DNA from: Gracilaria domingensis
Taxonomy: Eukaryota; Rhodophyta; Florideophyceae; Gracilariales; Gracilariaceae
Length of the DNA stretch: 64,000 nt
Assembly (NCBI GenBank): GCA_022539475.1
Contig: VCMS01000093.1
Location: 1 to 64,000 of the forward strand
Direction: 5' to 3'
A program made the translations under genes and the position numbers. Below are positions 41,138 through 51,318 of this stretch, piece after piece. Within the stretch, counting starts at the first letter, position 1, and each line of letters opens with the position of its first letter. Under the pieces are notes generated by a model. That model was not told the DNA's origin. It saw only the letters and a list, made by a program, of their open reading frames with translations, and did no database searches.

Positions 41138-41575
41138 ATGGGAAATGGAAAGCCGGCGGGAATGCGCTGCGCGCGCAAGCTCCGCACCCATCGTCGTGAA
41201 CAGAAGTGGCACAACAAGAGGTATTCTCGCAAGCATTCGGCCACAGCGTTGAAGGCCAATCCGTTTGGTGGAGCCTCTCACGCGAAGGGTATTGTGCTTG
41301 AAAGAATCGGTATTGAGGCCAAACAACCAAATTCTGCCATTCGAAAATCGTGTCGTGTGCAGCTGATTAAGAATGGTAAGAAGATCGCCGCGTTTGTGCC
41401 TGGTGATGGTTGTCTTAACTTTGTGGAGGAAAACGACGAAGTTCTGATTTCTGGTTTCGGTCGAAGTGGTCACTCTGTTGGTGATCTGCCTGGTGTCCGC
41501 TTCAAGGTAGTCAAGGTGGCTGGCGTTTCTCTCCTTGCCCTCTTCCGAAACAAGAAGGAAAAGCCACGAACTTAA
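41138..41575 (+). CDS. RPS23: 40S ribosomal protein uS12 (RPS23)
   Basis: 145 residues, the usual length. The family is unmistakable: [15 protein letters not shown], then the decoding-centre loop [11 protein letters not shown] with Pro64 (the residue hydroxylated in other eukaryotes), then [11 protein letters not shown] and [18 protein letters not shown], ending KEKPRT. uS12 lines the decoding site of the small subunit. Two local oddities: VPGDG where VPNDG or VPRDG is usual, and Ser for the common Cys after SAIRK. No intron. It converges on RPL6. Confidence 0.98.
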   Translation: MGNGKPAGMRCARKLRTHRREQKWHNKRYSRKHSATALKANPFGGASHAKGIVLERIGIEAKQPNSAIRKSCRVQLIKNGKKIAAFVPGDGCLNFVEENDEVLISGFGRSGHSVGDLPGVRFKVVKVAGVSLLALFRNKKEKPRT

Positions 41576-42356
41576 GCTCCATATAAGCCGAAAATCAATG
41601 TGAACTTAACTTACGATCAAGGTGAATCTCAGATATGTGTTCGTGTGCTTACCCGATCGGCATTCGTTAATAGTTTCCTGATATGCTTGCTTCAGCGTTT
41701 TTTTGCCGTGTTGGTGCTGACGATCTACAGTCTTTATTTGAGTGCAGATTCTTGCTTCCCAAGAATGAGATCCGTTGCTCTTATAAGCTGTATCTTTGCA
41801 CATATCATGACCTGGATGTGTAATACAAAACTGTTCATGCATCAAGTAAATATCACCTTGTTCTGACGTTCCAGTTCACTTCCGAGTTCTGTACTCTGGT
41901 TCTTTATTGTTTTCCCCTACTGACGAAACCTTGGTATTAGATCAGACAAGTCAGGCTGCATTTTGTGGTGTTCCAAACCTTGGCAGAAACGCAAAGCAAT
42001 ATCTCGCCCTACCAAGCTAACACTTTTTCCCTTGTCAGAGCCCAAGCTTGCAGACCCTTTTCAAACTGGCGTACGGCCTCGGAGATGTCGATCTATAGTA
42101 ACTACCTTTGTTAAGGCAACTTGTCCGTACTGTGTGTGATCAGCTCCAAACCATTTCAAAGGTTGTCAAACACGATCGTTGCCAGTACACGGACCTAATC
42201 TCCTCTACGTTGTTGGGGACAAACAGATAAACAAGCTACATGCTGGTTCAGACTCGGGGGCGACTCAGATACGAAGAGATACTGCAAGAACAGACTTGAG
42301 ACAAATGGATTCGTAGAAATTTACTCGTTCCACTCTGCTTTACTTTAGCATGAAAA
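41576..42356. other. Intergenic region between convergent RPS23 and RPL6
   Basis: AT-richer sequence holding the 3' ends of two highly expressed genes. Only short frames; no snoRNA-like or other RNA gene recognised. Confidence 0.4.
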
Positions 42357-42884
42357 CTAAAAGTGCATTTCATGTGGGAACATGCCCCTCTTCAGACTGA
42401 ATCTGCTTTTGAGGTAGCTACTCATCATAGGCTCTTTCTCAATGATAGGGAGCAGTACTTGATCAACAACCTTCTGATCCGCGATCCTCTCTTCTGTCGG
42501 AGAGTACTTGGACTCTCCTTCGTCTGTCTCCATAACATCAGCCTTGCTCTTAGACTTCACACGCTTGAAGTAAGCATCATCAAACTTAGAAATATCAACC
42601 GCACTGACGTCGAGAGCGGTGCTTGTAGCAATGACGTAGGCTTGATCGACACGGCGAAGCGGAATTCGATTGATAGAATACGGACCGGTGACGAGCAGCT
42701 TGCCGGATGGCAGTTGCCCCAAGCAAATGACGCGGCTTCCGCGCAGACGACCGGCCAACATGATCAGAACAGTACCGGCTGAGATGGAGGAGCGCAGCTT
42801 GGTCGGTTTGTGGATATGCTTACGACTGGGGACCGGCTTCTTGACGTCATCCGCGGGATACCACTTGGGGCCTTTGTTAACCAC
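42357..42884 (-). CDS. RPL6: 60S ribosomal protein eL6 (RPL6)
   Basis: 175 residues, close to yeast eL6 (176) and shorter than animal forms. Signatures: KWYPADDVKKP, KLRSSISAGTVLIMLAGRLRGSRVICLGQLPSG (in parts), LLVTGPYSINRIPLRRVDQAYVIATST, and VDISKFDDAYFKR near residue 120. A component of the large subunit. No intron or extension. Confidence 0.97.
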   Translation of the reverse strand: MVNKGPKWYPADDVKKPVPSRKHIHKPTKLRSSISAGTVLIMLAGRLRGSRVICLGQLPSGKLLVTGPYSINRIPLRRVDQAYVIATSTALDVSAVDISKFDDAYFKRVKSKSKADVMETDEGESKYSPTEERIADQKVVDQVLLPIIEKEPMMSSYLKSRFSLKRGMFPHEMHF

Positions 42885-43070
42885 AACGGTTCGTTCGCCG
42901 CCGTTCTTTTCGCCGCCAATCTTCTTTATAACAGTTTCCAGAACCGGCTTGGTTGGCTATAGTACGGTGAACAGAGGTCGACGAAACAAAGTATGTTAGA
43001 ATCGATATATCGCACGCATGAGTGGGATCAGCAACTGGAAAATCGAGCCACAAAGGAGAACGGTTGCGAT

Positions 43071-43409
43071 TCACGTATTATGACAAGCAGGGCAAGTCAA
43101 TAGTTGACGATCAACGCTTGGAGTGTACTTAACGAACCGCTTCCTTCGCACGCCTTCTGGCATCTCTGCTAAGTCCCATTTTAGAGATAGTTCCGTAGGC
43201 ACGGGGATCCACGCGCGCTTCACTGCCCTCTTCGGGAACTCAGGAAATAATAGATGACCTTCAGAGAATCGAGCCCAACTGCTATCCCCCGCTTCGGGTG
43301 AATGCCCGCGGCCGCCGACCGACGACCGACGACGAGCGCCAGGACCCGCCCAGCAAGGAAAACATATGTCATACATGTCAACGTGGCATGTCATTACGCG
43401 TGTATTCAA
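43071..43409 (-). CDS. Possible small protein with two CxxC motifs, unidentified
   Basis: 112 residues between the divergent RPL6 and E2 genes, ending 187 bp before the RPL6 start. It has CFPC near the N-terminus and CPAC near the C-terminus, with a basic segment (VRRKRFVKYTPS) before the second pair. This could be a zinc-binding or organellar ribosomal-type protein, but I recognise no family. It may be chance. Confidence 0.25.
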   Translation of the reverse strand: MNTRVMTCHVDMYDICFPCWAGPGARRRSSVGGRGHSPEAGDSSWARFSEGHLLFPEFPKRAVKRAWIPVPTELSLKWDLAEMPEGVRRKRFVKYTPSVDRQLLTCPACHNT

Positions 43410-43695
43410 TTTAATCGAATCACAGATCTCAATTCTGATCTAGAGTGATGCCGGACGGCACGTGCGTATTGTTGTCGCTCTGCGTGATGCATTGTGATTG
43501 GTTGCGATACTGTTGCATTTCGGCTTCGTTTCAGCACACGCTTCAACAGTTCAAGTTAGAAACAGATAACGAGCACCTTTCTCCCTGGCAGGCACAGGAA
43601 CCTTCGTTCCACCATATTCTCCCGCTGCCTTGCTTCTGGGTCTCCCAAACCCCCGCCTCCGGGCCACAACCTTCTTCACTTTCGCGAAAACCACC

Positions 43696-44610
43696 ATGCA
43701 CAATGACTCTGTGAGGAGAATAATGGCAGAGCTCAAGGAGCTTTCTCGCCTCAACGCCCAGCCCCACCGTCTTTTCTACGCCACTCCCCTCGAAAGCGAC
43801 CTGTTCGAATGGCACTTTTCTGTGCGTGGACCGCCGGACACTGCCTTCGAAGGCGGCATATATCACGGGCGCATTGTGCTACCAACGGACTATCCGCTCA
43901 AACCCCCGGAAATCATTATGCTCACTCCAAACGGGCGTTTCGAAGTTGGCAAACGGATTTGTCTGTCCGTCACAGCTCATCATCAGGAAACATGGCAGCC
44001 GTCGTGGGGAATACGTACTATTCTCACGGCACTAATTGGCTTCATGCCTTCTCCAGCAGAAGGTCTTGGTTCTCTTGACTATCCTGATGAAGATAGGAGA
44101 CGCCTTGCCATAAAGAGTCACTCCTTCATATGCGACCGTTGTGGAGCGAGGCCTATCGAGCAATTACCTCCTCTCATTGGTACTTCAGGTATCAGCGAAG
44201 GAAACGTTTTGGGTACAGCGTCATCTCCGAATACGCAGGCGCTTTCGTCGACAGCGGGTCCATCCTCAGCCACAGGATCCGCATCTGCTGCCTCATCTTC
44301 TACGCTCACCTCACCGACAGATGAGCCGTCCTCGAACTCCGCATCGAATGACAGTTCTACTTCTGCAAGTCCTACAGGTACGTCGCAAATCCCAAATGGA
44401 GAAGGAGCAGCGACCAGCACCGATATCAACCCCCAGCAAAGTACATCTTCTGCGAATGGCACTGTTGCTGGTCCGAGCTCTTCTGCTCGCAGAGTGCGGG
44501 AGAGAAGCCCTCGCAGAGAGGAGAAAGAACTTCTCTACGCGGCGTATGCTATAGTGGCACTGATGATAGCTGTCATAGCTCGCCGAGTAGTAAAGACTAT
44601 GACCGAATAA
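43696..44610 (+). CDS. UBE2J: UBE2J/Ubc6-type tail-anchored ubiquitin-conjugating enzyme
   Basis: 304 residues from ATG 43696 (the longer frame from 43630 adds a leader without the family start). UBC fold, residues about 1-150: TPLESDLFEWHFSVRGP, PTDYPLKPPEI, LTPNGRFEVGKRICLS with catalytic Cys about 89, and the J-class signature HHQETWQPSWGIRTILTALIGFMP. The usual HPN is TPN, as in this class. A Ser/Thr-rich linker (about 160-270) leads to a C-terminal membrane anchor (LYAAYAIVALMIAVIARRVV). Members sit on the ER face and serve ER-associated degradation. Confidence 0.96.
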   Translation: MHNDSVRRIMAELKELSRLNAQPHRLFYATPLESDLFEWHFSVRGPPDTAFEGGIYHGRIVLPTDYPLKPPEIIMLTPNGRFEVGKRICLSVTAHHQETWQPSWGIRTILTALIGFMPSPAEGLGSLDYPDEDRRRLAIKSHSFICDRCGARPIEQLPPLIGTSGISEGNVLGTASSPNTQALSSTAGPSSATGSASAASSSTLTSPTDEPSSNSASNDSSTSASPTGTSQIPNGEGAATSTDINPQQSTSSANGTVAGPSSSARRVRERSPRREEKELLYAAYAIVALMIAVIARRVVKTMTE

Positions 44611-44672
44611 CAGCGAACAATAGAGAGATCCATGTACAAATGTAACTTTTATAGTGCTCGAACAAAGAGCTG

Positions 44673-45905
44673 CTAGCAAATACAACACGAAATAGTGGAA
44701 AACGCTCGAATATTGGTTCGGGGTTCATCTCGTCTCGGAGGAGGGGCAACAGGTGAAGGGGTTTCTGAAGGAGGGGGCTCATCGGTTAAAGTTGATGTCT
44801 GAACCATATCTTCGTCATTGCCGTACAATCGTTTTACGGCGTCCAAGATATTGACGCTTACTGCTGGAATCTGGGCCCAGCCGAGTTCTTCCTTCTCCGC
44901 GTCCGATAGCACAAGACTACCTTTAACAATCCATGGGTGTCTCAGTAGTTCGAAAACGCTATGTCTTTCCCTCCAATCAACGGTTAGCATTTTGCCTAAC
45001 ACATCTCTGAGGTCGTCAGGTAGATCCTCTGGTATTTCAAAGTCGCCCACTCCTATGTTCTCAAAGAGTTGCATGAGATTTTCGCCGCGAAATGGAATGC
45101 GACCCGTTACGAGCAAGAAAACTGAAATTCCTAAAGCCCATACATCCACTTTCATACCAGAATAGTCGTCATCTCCTCGAGCGATTTCTGGCGCTTGAAA
45201 GGCTGGACTTCCGGAGGTTCTGCTAACGCTATCATCCTGATTGTATTCATCAAGAAATTCGGCTACACCAAAATCTGATATCTTGAGGGCACCGTTGGTG
45301 GTCATCATCATGTTGGCAGGCTTTATATCTCTATGTACAACGCCCTTTCCATGCATGTAATGCAAGCCTCTGAGAACTTGGTACGCGTAGTTTGCTACCT
45401 GGGTGTGCGGCAACGTACCGCCGTTTCGTTCAGCTAACTCAGCAACTGTGCAGCCATTCGCAAGCTCAAGAACGATATAAGTCTTGGAGGACTGACTTGG
45501 ACGAATGACATCGATGAGTTCAATGAGATTAGGGTGTCGTTTTAAGCGCTTTTGAATACGAACTTCCCGTAGCACGGCGTCGGAACCGCCTCTCATCTTC
45601 CTGATTCGTCTCATGTCCAGAATCTTGACGGCGACGAGGCGCAAGGAATTCTGGTCTATACCTTCTTTGACGACTGCGAAAGCGCCTTCACCCAGCTTTT
45701 CGCCAAGAAGAAAGGAACTCTTCGAGCCTTGGATATGCTTTGGTCTTCGCGGGAGGCTTGGGAAATCATCTTCTGAGGAGGAACTGTCGAACGAGAACGG
45801 GAAGGGTTGTTCGGCGAGCGTAGGGCCATGAGCCTCCGGAGCAGAGCGTCTTGGAAACAGGAAGTCTGCGGGGTCATCACTCGAGCGCGACCACAGCGAA
45901 CTCAT
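44673..45905 (-). CDS. STK11: LKB1/STK11-like Ser/Thr kinase with CaaX-like C-terminus
   Basis: 410 residues from ATG 45905. Disordered N-terminus 1-62, then a kinase domain about 65-335: LGEKLGEGAFAVVKEG, VAVKIL (Lys94), VVHRDIKPANMM, KISDFGVAE, and GSPAFQAPEIARG followed by KVDVWALGISVFLLVTGRIPF and LFENIGVGDFEIP. The SPAFQ-PEIA and LFENIGKG-like segments are diagnostic of LKB1 rather than of CaMKK or plant GRIK. LKB1 activates AMPK/SnRK1 kinases. The last four residues are CCIC, a candidate prenylation box like the farnesylated end of animal LKB1. It is divergent from the gene at 46481. Confidence 0.88.
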   Translation of the reverse strand: MSSLWSRSSDDPADFLFPRRSAPEAHGPTLAEQPFPFSFDSSSSEDDFPSLPRRPKHIQGSKSSFLLGEKLGEGAFAVVKEGIDQNSLRLVAVKILDMRRIRKMRGGSDAVLREVRIQKRLKRHPNLIELIDVIRPSQSSKTYIVLELANGCTVAELAERNGGTLPHTQVANYAYQVLRGLHYMHGKGVVHRDIKPANMMMTTNGALKISDFGVAEFLDEYNQDDSVSRTSGSPAFQAPEIARGDDDYSGMKVDVWALGISVFLLVTGRIPFRGENLMQLFENIGVGDFEIPEDLPDDLRDVLGKMLTVDWRERHSVFELLRHPWIVKGSLVLSDAEKEELGWAQIPAVSVNILDAVKRLYGNDEDMVQTSTLTDEPPPSETPSPVAPPPRRDEPRTNIRAFSTISCCIC

Positions 45906-46480
45906 GACGAAGACGGAAAGAACGAGAGCGTCAAAAAAAAAAAAACTGCGTAGGAGGGCGGACGAAGTCCGGGGGGGGGGGGGGGGAGTAGAGTACAGAT
46001 GGCAAGCGCAAATGAGGATCGTGCTGGCGGATGGAAGAGGGTTGGTACGTTGTCCGGCAACGACCGCGTGCATGTGCGAGGTGCGTCAAGGCTGCGTGGC
46101 GGAAGGAAGGCCATCGACAGCACGGGGCGCGTCGGCACAGATACGAAGGTAGAAGCATCTGTATCTATAAAATCCTATTTGCCGCACGTCACACCACACA
46201 GGCGCCACAATCGCGCATGCAGTTCTCGAGGTTGCGCGCCGCCGCGCTCATTGGCTGTTACCACCCCGTCCGCGCTGTAAGCGAAACTGCTTACATAACG
46301 CGGAACAAATCCATTTAAAATTTCGAAACCCATGGGAGCACGAGCTGACGTATGTCAACTTCACATTGCGAAGCGAAAGTCCGTCTCCTCCGCAGCCCAC
46401 CGCCATTGTTCGCAGCAGAAAGCAACCAAACCAACCGGGCGGTCTTCCGTGCTCTGCGGCTGCGAGAGAGAGAGAGAGCC
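45906..46480. promoter_or_regulatory. Bidirectional promoter region of the LKB1-like and coiled-coil genes
   Basis: Contains A13 (45933-45945) and G16 (45971-45986) on plus. The latter is poly-C on the kinase sense strand, 66-81 bp before its ATG. TATAAAA at 46166-46172 points toward the plus-strand gene but is over 300 bp from its ATG. A CT/GA microsatellite-like GAGAGAGAGAGAG precedes the 46481 start. Confidence 0.45.
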
Positions 46481-47188
46481 ATGTCCGTGCTTGCGCCCGA
46501 ACCGGAGCAGTCCGCTCACATTCGCCTCACCGTCAAGCAGGTGGAGGCTCTGCTTGACTGCATCGGAGACAACGTTTGCAAAACCGCGCTCATCAAGGAG
46601 ATTCGCCGCAACGTGCGCGTCATTCACTCCTCCGACCTCCCCGTCAAGCCGGTGGAGCAATCCAGCATTTCTCGCCTCGCAGAGGCAACCAGGCGAGCGC
46701 AGGCAATGGTTGCGAGGCTTCACGCTGTTAGACAGGCCAACGCAGACTTGCTACGCCGAGAGATTGAACGCACCCACGAGCAAGCCACAAAGCTTCCGTC
46801 AGTTCCCACCCCGCAGTTCGAGTCAAGTTCGCATTTGCAATCGCTTGCGGGTCAGGTCAATGAGGAGATCGACGGCACGGTCGATTTTATTCACAAGCTG
46901 GCCGCAGCGAGCGAGGATACCAAGAAAAGAGTTCAAAACGTCACTAAGGCGTTGGAAATTGCAAACGGCGATGGCAACGTTGCCGACCACAGTATCATAG
47001 CCGATTGGACCGGCACATTCACCGACATTATGGACCAGGATATAGAGATCCCACTGAAGCCCACCGAGGAAGTTGAAAGCTATCCAGACTCCCCTTTCGT
47101 CACTCCCAGATCCAAGATGAGGAAAAGAGTAGCCATGTTGTCCCGGATGAGTCCGAACAAAAGATCAGCATCCAAACTGCCGAGATGA
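46481..47188 (+). CDS. Unidentified helical protein with CDK-like sites
   Basis: 235 residues from ATG 46481; the in-frame ATG at 46352 would add a low-quality leader. Mostly helical with two probable coiled segments (about 20-110 and 125-180). The C-terminus is basic and holds several Ser/Thr-Pro sites with downstream basic residues (SPFVTPRSK, SRMSPNKR), which suggests cell-cycle kinase targeting. I recognise no family. The general look (small, coiled, phosphorylatable tail) recalls kinetochore or spindle subunits, but that is speculation. Confidence 0.7.
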   Translation: MSVLAPEPEQSAHIRLTVKQVEALLDCIGDNVCKTALIKEIRRNVRVIHSSDLPVKPVEQSSISRLAEATRRAQAMVARLHAVRQANADLLRREIERTHEQATKLPSVPTPQFESSSHLQSLAGQVNEEIDGTVDFIHKLAAASEDTKKRVQNVTKALEIANGDGNVADHSIIADWTGTFTDIMDQDIEIPLKPTEEVESYPDSPFVTPRSKMRKRVAMLSRMSPNKRSASKLPR

Positions 47189-47373
47189 TACATATCGTTT
47201 TGCAACGCATGTATCTTGTCAAAATCAATTTTCTCTCTTGGACGATTGATAGTTGCTCGCGGGGTACAGCATTCGTATCTATCACCAACAGGCCGAACCC
47301 CGCCCCAGCTCGCTACACGTTCTGCGGTCGACGTTCAAACATCATCCGTTTCACTCAACAACTATGTAAATGT

Positions 47374-48600
47374 TTAAGCCCCTTCCACTGCTCTCTTCTT
47401 GATCATCTTTGACCTGTCACTTATGCTGGGGAATGGATTCTTCTTCGACAAAACCAAGTACCCTACCTTGTGAGAAATGTAACCTTTTATGTAACCATTG
47501 AATATCAGGTTAGCCAGAACGCACTCCACCTCATCGCCCTCCATGTCCACTGAGCACACTTTTAAGCTGGCGCCTATACATCGCAAAGGTATTTTGTTAT
47601 TCATCCACATGGTTTGTACTCTTCTGACTAAAGAGCGGAACACAAGCGGTCTCATGTTCTCTACCGCAAAATACAGAGCTTTGCGAATAAAGAATTCCTC
47701 ATAGTGTTCAACTGCCTCATTGAAGAGACCAACGTTGCCTGATTTAATCGCTTTGACGATGTCCACGAACCACATCATATTATGCGTCGTCAGCATTCGG
47801 TCGGATGGTAGGACTCCTGTCAAGATTTTCGATGGTATGAGGTAAAGTAAAATTTGCCTTCTGTTCAGCTCCATTCGCCGTGGCACATGTTGAAGAGCAA
47901 ACTCCAAGTCCCTCACAGCCTCCTCATATCTGTTCTCGTAGAGATGGAGCCGCCCAGTGAAATACCTGTACGTCGCACGATGCGAAATTGGGAAACTCTC
48001 AAAGTACCCAGAGGATCTCAAATTGACACTTTTCGTGAGATTCCCGCACAGCCTGAGATTGTTGAGCTTGAAATATATCTTTAAGAGTTGGTTGACGATG
48101 CCAAGGGTGCCAATCTTCTTCGATTGTTCTTCAATAGAGGCCCTGTCATTGTTTGTTAGGGTAAATCCCTTCTTTAGTACCCTTTCAGCCTCCTCTAACT
48201 TCCCTGGCTTCTGGTTTGAAGCCGTGAGTTGTCGATCCGCCTCTTCTGCCATAACACGCAAGTCCACACAGAGCGCCACAAACGCAGAAATGCACCAGGC
48301 AGTTTCATAGTGTATTGTTCCAGTAAGAAGAGTTAGCATTTGGGAAATGTTATCAAACGCTGTTACCCAGTTGTTCGCATTCAACGCCGCCCCCGCTACG
48401 AAGCGTTTCTCTACTATTTCGGGAAGCCGATCCCACGGGTCTGCCATGCGGTTTGGAAGGTTGCCCCCTTCTAAAACGTATTGTTCCATAGCTGCTGTGG
48501 CTCTCCCCGATGATAGACGCAAGAGTTCTCGTAGCTCCTCGCTCTTCTTGAGACGAATAGCATCCTCTACATCTTGGTTAAACTGTGAGAGAGCAGACAT
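47374..48600 (-). CDS. PCID2: PCID2/Thp1-like PCI-domain subunit of TREX-2
   Basis: 408 residues from ATG 48600 (ATG 48702 would add 34 residues; the shorter start fits the family). Family segments: FVALCVDLRVMAEEADRQL, LGIVNQLLKIYFKLNNLRLC, FPISHRATYRYFTGRLHLYE, RQILLYLIPSKILTGVLPS, and the C-terminal winged-helix end DEVECVLANLIFNGYIKGYISH ... KKNPFP. PCID2/Thp1 pairs with Sac3/GANP and Sem1 in the TREX-2 complex, which couples transcription to mRNA export at nuclear pores. The length matches human PCID2 (399). Confidence 0.95.
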   Translation of the reverse strand: MSALSQFNQDVEDAIRLKKSEELRELLRLSSGRATAAMEQYVLEGGNLPNRMADPWDRLPEIVEKRFVAGAALNANNWVTAFDNISQMLTLLTGTIHYETAWCISAFVALCVDLRVMAEEADRQLTASNQKPGKLEEAERVLKKGFTLTNNDRASIEEQSKKIGTLGIVNQLLKIYFKLNNLRLCGNLTKSVNLRSSGYFESFPISHRATYRYFTGRLHLYENRYEEAVRDLEFALQHVPRRMELNRRQILLYLIPSKILTGVLPSDRMLTTHNMMWFVDIVKAIKSGNVGLFNEAVEHYEEFFIRKALYFAVENMRPLVFRSLVRRVQTMWMNNKIPLRCIGASLKVCSVDMEGDEVECVLANLIFNGYIKGYISHKVGYLVLSKKNPFPSISDRSKMIKKRAVEGA

Positions 48601-48702
48601 AACAACGATAACCTTTGTAGACAAAAGCTTGGTGAAACTGAAGTTCTGTTGTCGAAACGCTTGTGAACGCTTGAGAACCCGGAACGGAAGAGACCAGCCC
48701 AA

Positions 48703-51318
48703 CTTAATATTTTACAATCAGAGGCTGCACAGTAAAAAGGTAAGAGGTTTAACGAGGGTTATCCTTCTACCCTTGTATCTCGCATCATGATGCTTTGGAT
48801 GTGTATAAATGTTGCGAGGAAGATCAAAACTTTGAACAAAACCGCACAGCCTTTCCATTGGTAAAGTTCCCAAGGGTATAATTCTGCTATGGTCGATTTC
48901 AAATTTTTCTTCCGCTTTTATCTCTCTAATCCAGACTGCCCTTTTCTACAACCGGATCACGTACAGTATCCGGCAGATCTCAGGAGTAGCCCTTGGGTAT
49001 GGTCGGCTACTGTACCTTCGGTAGTACCGAATCGGTACCGTACGTTCATATTGGACCCACGGCCCCGTGGTGGTGGGCCATTGGACATTCCTCTCTACAC
49101 CGCAAAGCTGTTTTGTTTGTTTCCTCATTTTCATTATCTTCTTCGCGTCTACGACGATGTCCTCTCTTTTCCTCTACAACGGTACCCTTTAATCTGCCCC
49201 TCATGATGATGTATCGCAGACAAGTCGAAGTTTAACTCACATTCCTTCCAGAATTCCTTTGCATCCGAAATAAGTAGGATGCTTAATGCTTTTCTAGAGT
49301 TTGAGTCTTCCGTTGCTTCAGATATCCTCTATTCATAAATGCATTCTCGGTGTAATGTGCTTCAGAAAAATAACCCGAATTGACCCGAATGGCCATAGGC
49401 TTGAGTCAGGACGCCTATTTACATTTCTTCTATACGTAGCTATTTTAGCTCTTGAGATTTTCCATGGTAACCTACAACTTCTTGCACTCTGTGAAACAGA
49501 ATTGGGTATCTCTTGGTCTTGGTTTTTTAATTTTGCTAAGTTAGCTGTACCGCGCGTGGATTCAGCGATTTAAACACTGAGGGTTTTTAGCAAACCCCAC
49601 ACGTTACGCGGAATTGGCGTAACGTGCTCATACTAAAGAAGAAGAAGAAACACTGTTTCCGTAAGAGGAACTGTTATTCGCTCTAGGTAGTGTTCAAGTT
49701 TGCCTGGGGAACAGCTTAAGCAATTGGTTACACCTCAGGTCAGACGGTGTATTACACTAAAAAGAACAGCTTGCAAGCCCAATGTATGGTGAGCTGTAGC
49801 CAACCTGGAACTCGTCTTCCCCATTTGAAAGAACAAAAGACGAAGTCTGAATTCGTTAAAGACATATTCTGTTGTTTGGAATGTACAATCTATTCGTCAA
49901 GCCTTCGGCTGGGCGGCCACAACTAGAGTCCGCTATACATGTTATATGTGTCACACTATGAATGGAAAGAACGAACTATTTCCAACGACAAACAGATGGA
50001 GTAGACGAGGCCCTTTCGGACCGACAGAAGGCGAACGTCGGGCAAGCCGAATATGTTTGGAAGAGCCAAACAATTTCCATGAACACGATCTCGCGTCAGA
50101 CTTCTACTGTTGGGTACTGCGAGATTTACGTTATAACTTCCTTGATTGCTCGCCGAGCAATGCTCAGAATTACAGGTCTGCAGACGAAGCGGTGTTTTTG
50201 TTTTATCTAAATGACCATTGCCATGTATCTGCTTCTATGTTAGCTCTTGCTGTCACGTTTCTGGTCGCCATATTCATTCCATCAGATGGTTTGACCCCTG
50301 GAGTTAGAAGTTTATTCTTACAGTATACGTTCTTTCTATAATACAGAAATATATTCCGTTTCTTCATGCAACGCCATGTGGTGTATCCACATACTTGCAG
50401 ATGGCATGGTGTGTGAGGGTCAGATTTACGGACAGTGCCAATTACACTCTCTCTCAAGATGCTCAGGCATCACATCTGTGCATGTGAGTGACGATTAGCG
50501 CACCCGAATGACGAATCAAAGGAAGACTTGAACAGATTTTTAAGTTGAAAGGATTAGCCGAATGATGGAAGATGAGTACGGCGAATCGGCGAGTCTTTTG
50601 TTCTTACTGGTTGAGTGCGTTTATTGGTAACGCCATCTCCTTTTACGATGTTTTAGAAGAGAAACTCACGGAAGTGGAAGCAAAATCCGCAAACTTGAGA
50701 CACAATGAAGTTGGTATCTACAAGGGTATTTGTTCCAATGCCCTGCTTCTGGCCTCAGAGAAGATGGGTTGGCCAACGTGAGTATCGGATAGGCTTGTGA
50801 AGCGAGAACTTCAAGATTGTGAACAGCAGAATAAGTGTTGGCCAGTGATTTCATCACCGCGAGCTATCATGCATGGGAGTTGCAGCATAGGTCCAACTCA
50901 GCTTGTGTAGGGCTGTTTTGCTCTGGAGTCCAGAGTCTGGACGGTCGCGCGCGCAAAAATGCTGCTTGACACACTTGCTGGGGGGATGTTTGGGTTTTGA
51001 AGATTATGTTCAAGATCATCTTGATGGCTCTTATTCAAGTTGAACTACGTGTACGCGTAGGGGGCAGAAGGTGCCAGTGGACCAATGAAAGCGGTTCTGT
51101 GTTCTATTTTTGCAGCCGTGCTTCCGACTCGTCAGTGGTCCGCTTCTACCGTAAGGTTACAGTGAAACGTACAGGTCGCCAAGTTGTCCTTGGCGCAGGC
51201 GTCTCGATCGGATCGTAAGACATCGCGAACTACCCGTGGTGTACGCACTGCGTACTACGCAGTGTGTCGCAGTGCGGGGGATCCTAGACCGGGGTTGCTC
51301 TCGCTGAACGGCTGAAAT
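48703..51318. other. 2.6-kb intergenic region, no convincing gene
   Basis: Short frames only. A plus frame at 49946-50341 (131 residues, with a hydrophobic stretch near its end) shows no domain. The stretch 48955-49045 is dense in small inverted repeats built on GGTACC and CCGAATCGG. The right end is the promoter of the LYAR-type gene. Confidence 0.4.
49581..49626. repeat. Two adjacent perfect stem-loops
   Basis: GGGTTT/AAACCC (49581-49597) is followed directly by CACGTTACGC, a 7-nt loop GGAATTG, and GCGTAACGTG (49600-49626), a perfect 10-bp stem. They lie far from any coding region, so a structured RNA or a protein-binding palindrome are both open. Confidence 0.6.

Noticed and set aside
49946..50341. 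131-residue plus frame with a hydrophobic segment
   Set aside because: No domain and an unremarkable start. It can be explained by chance, so it was not listed as a gene.
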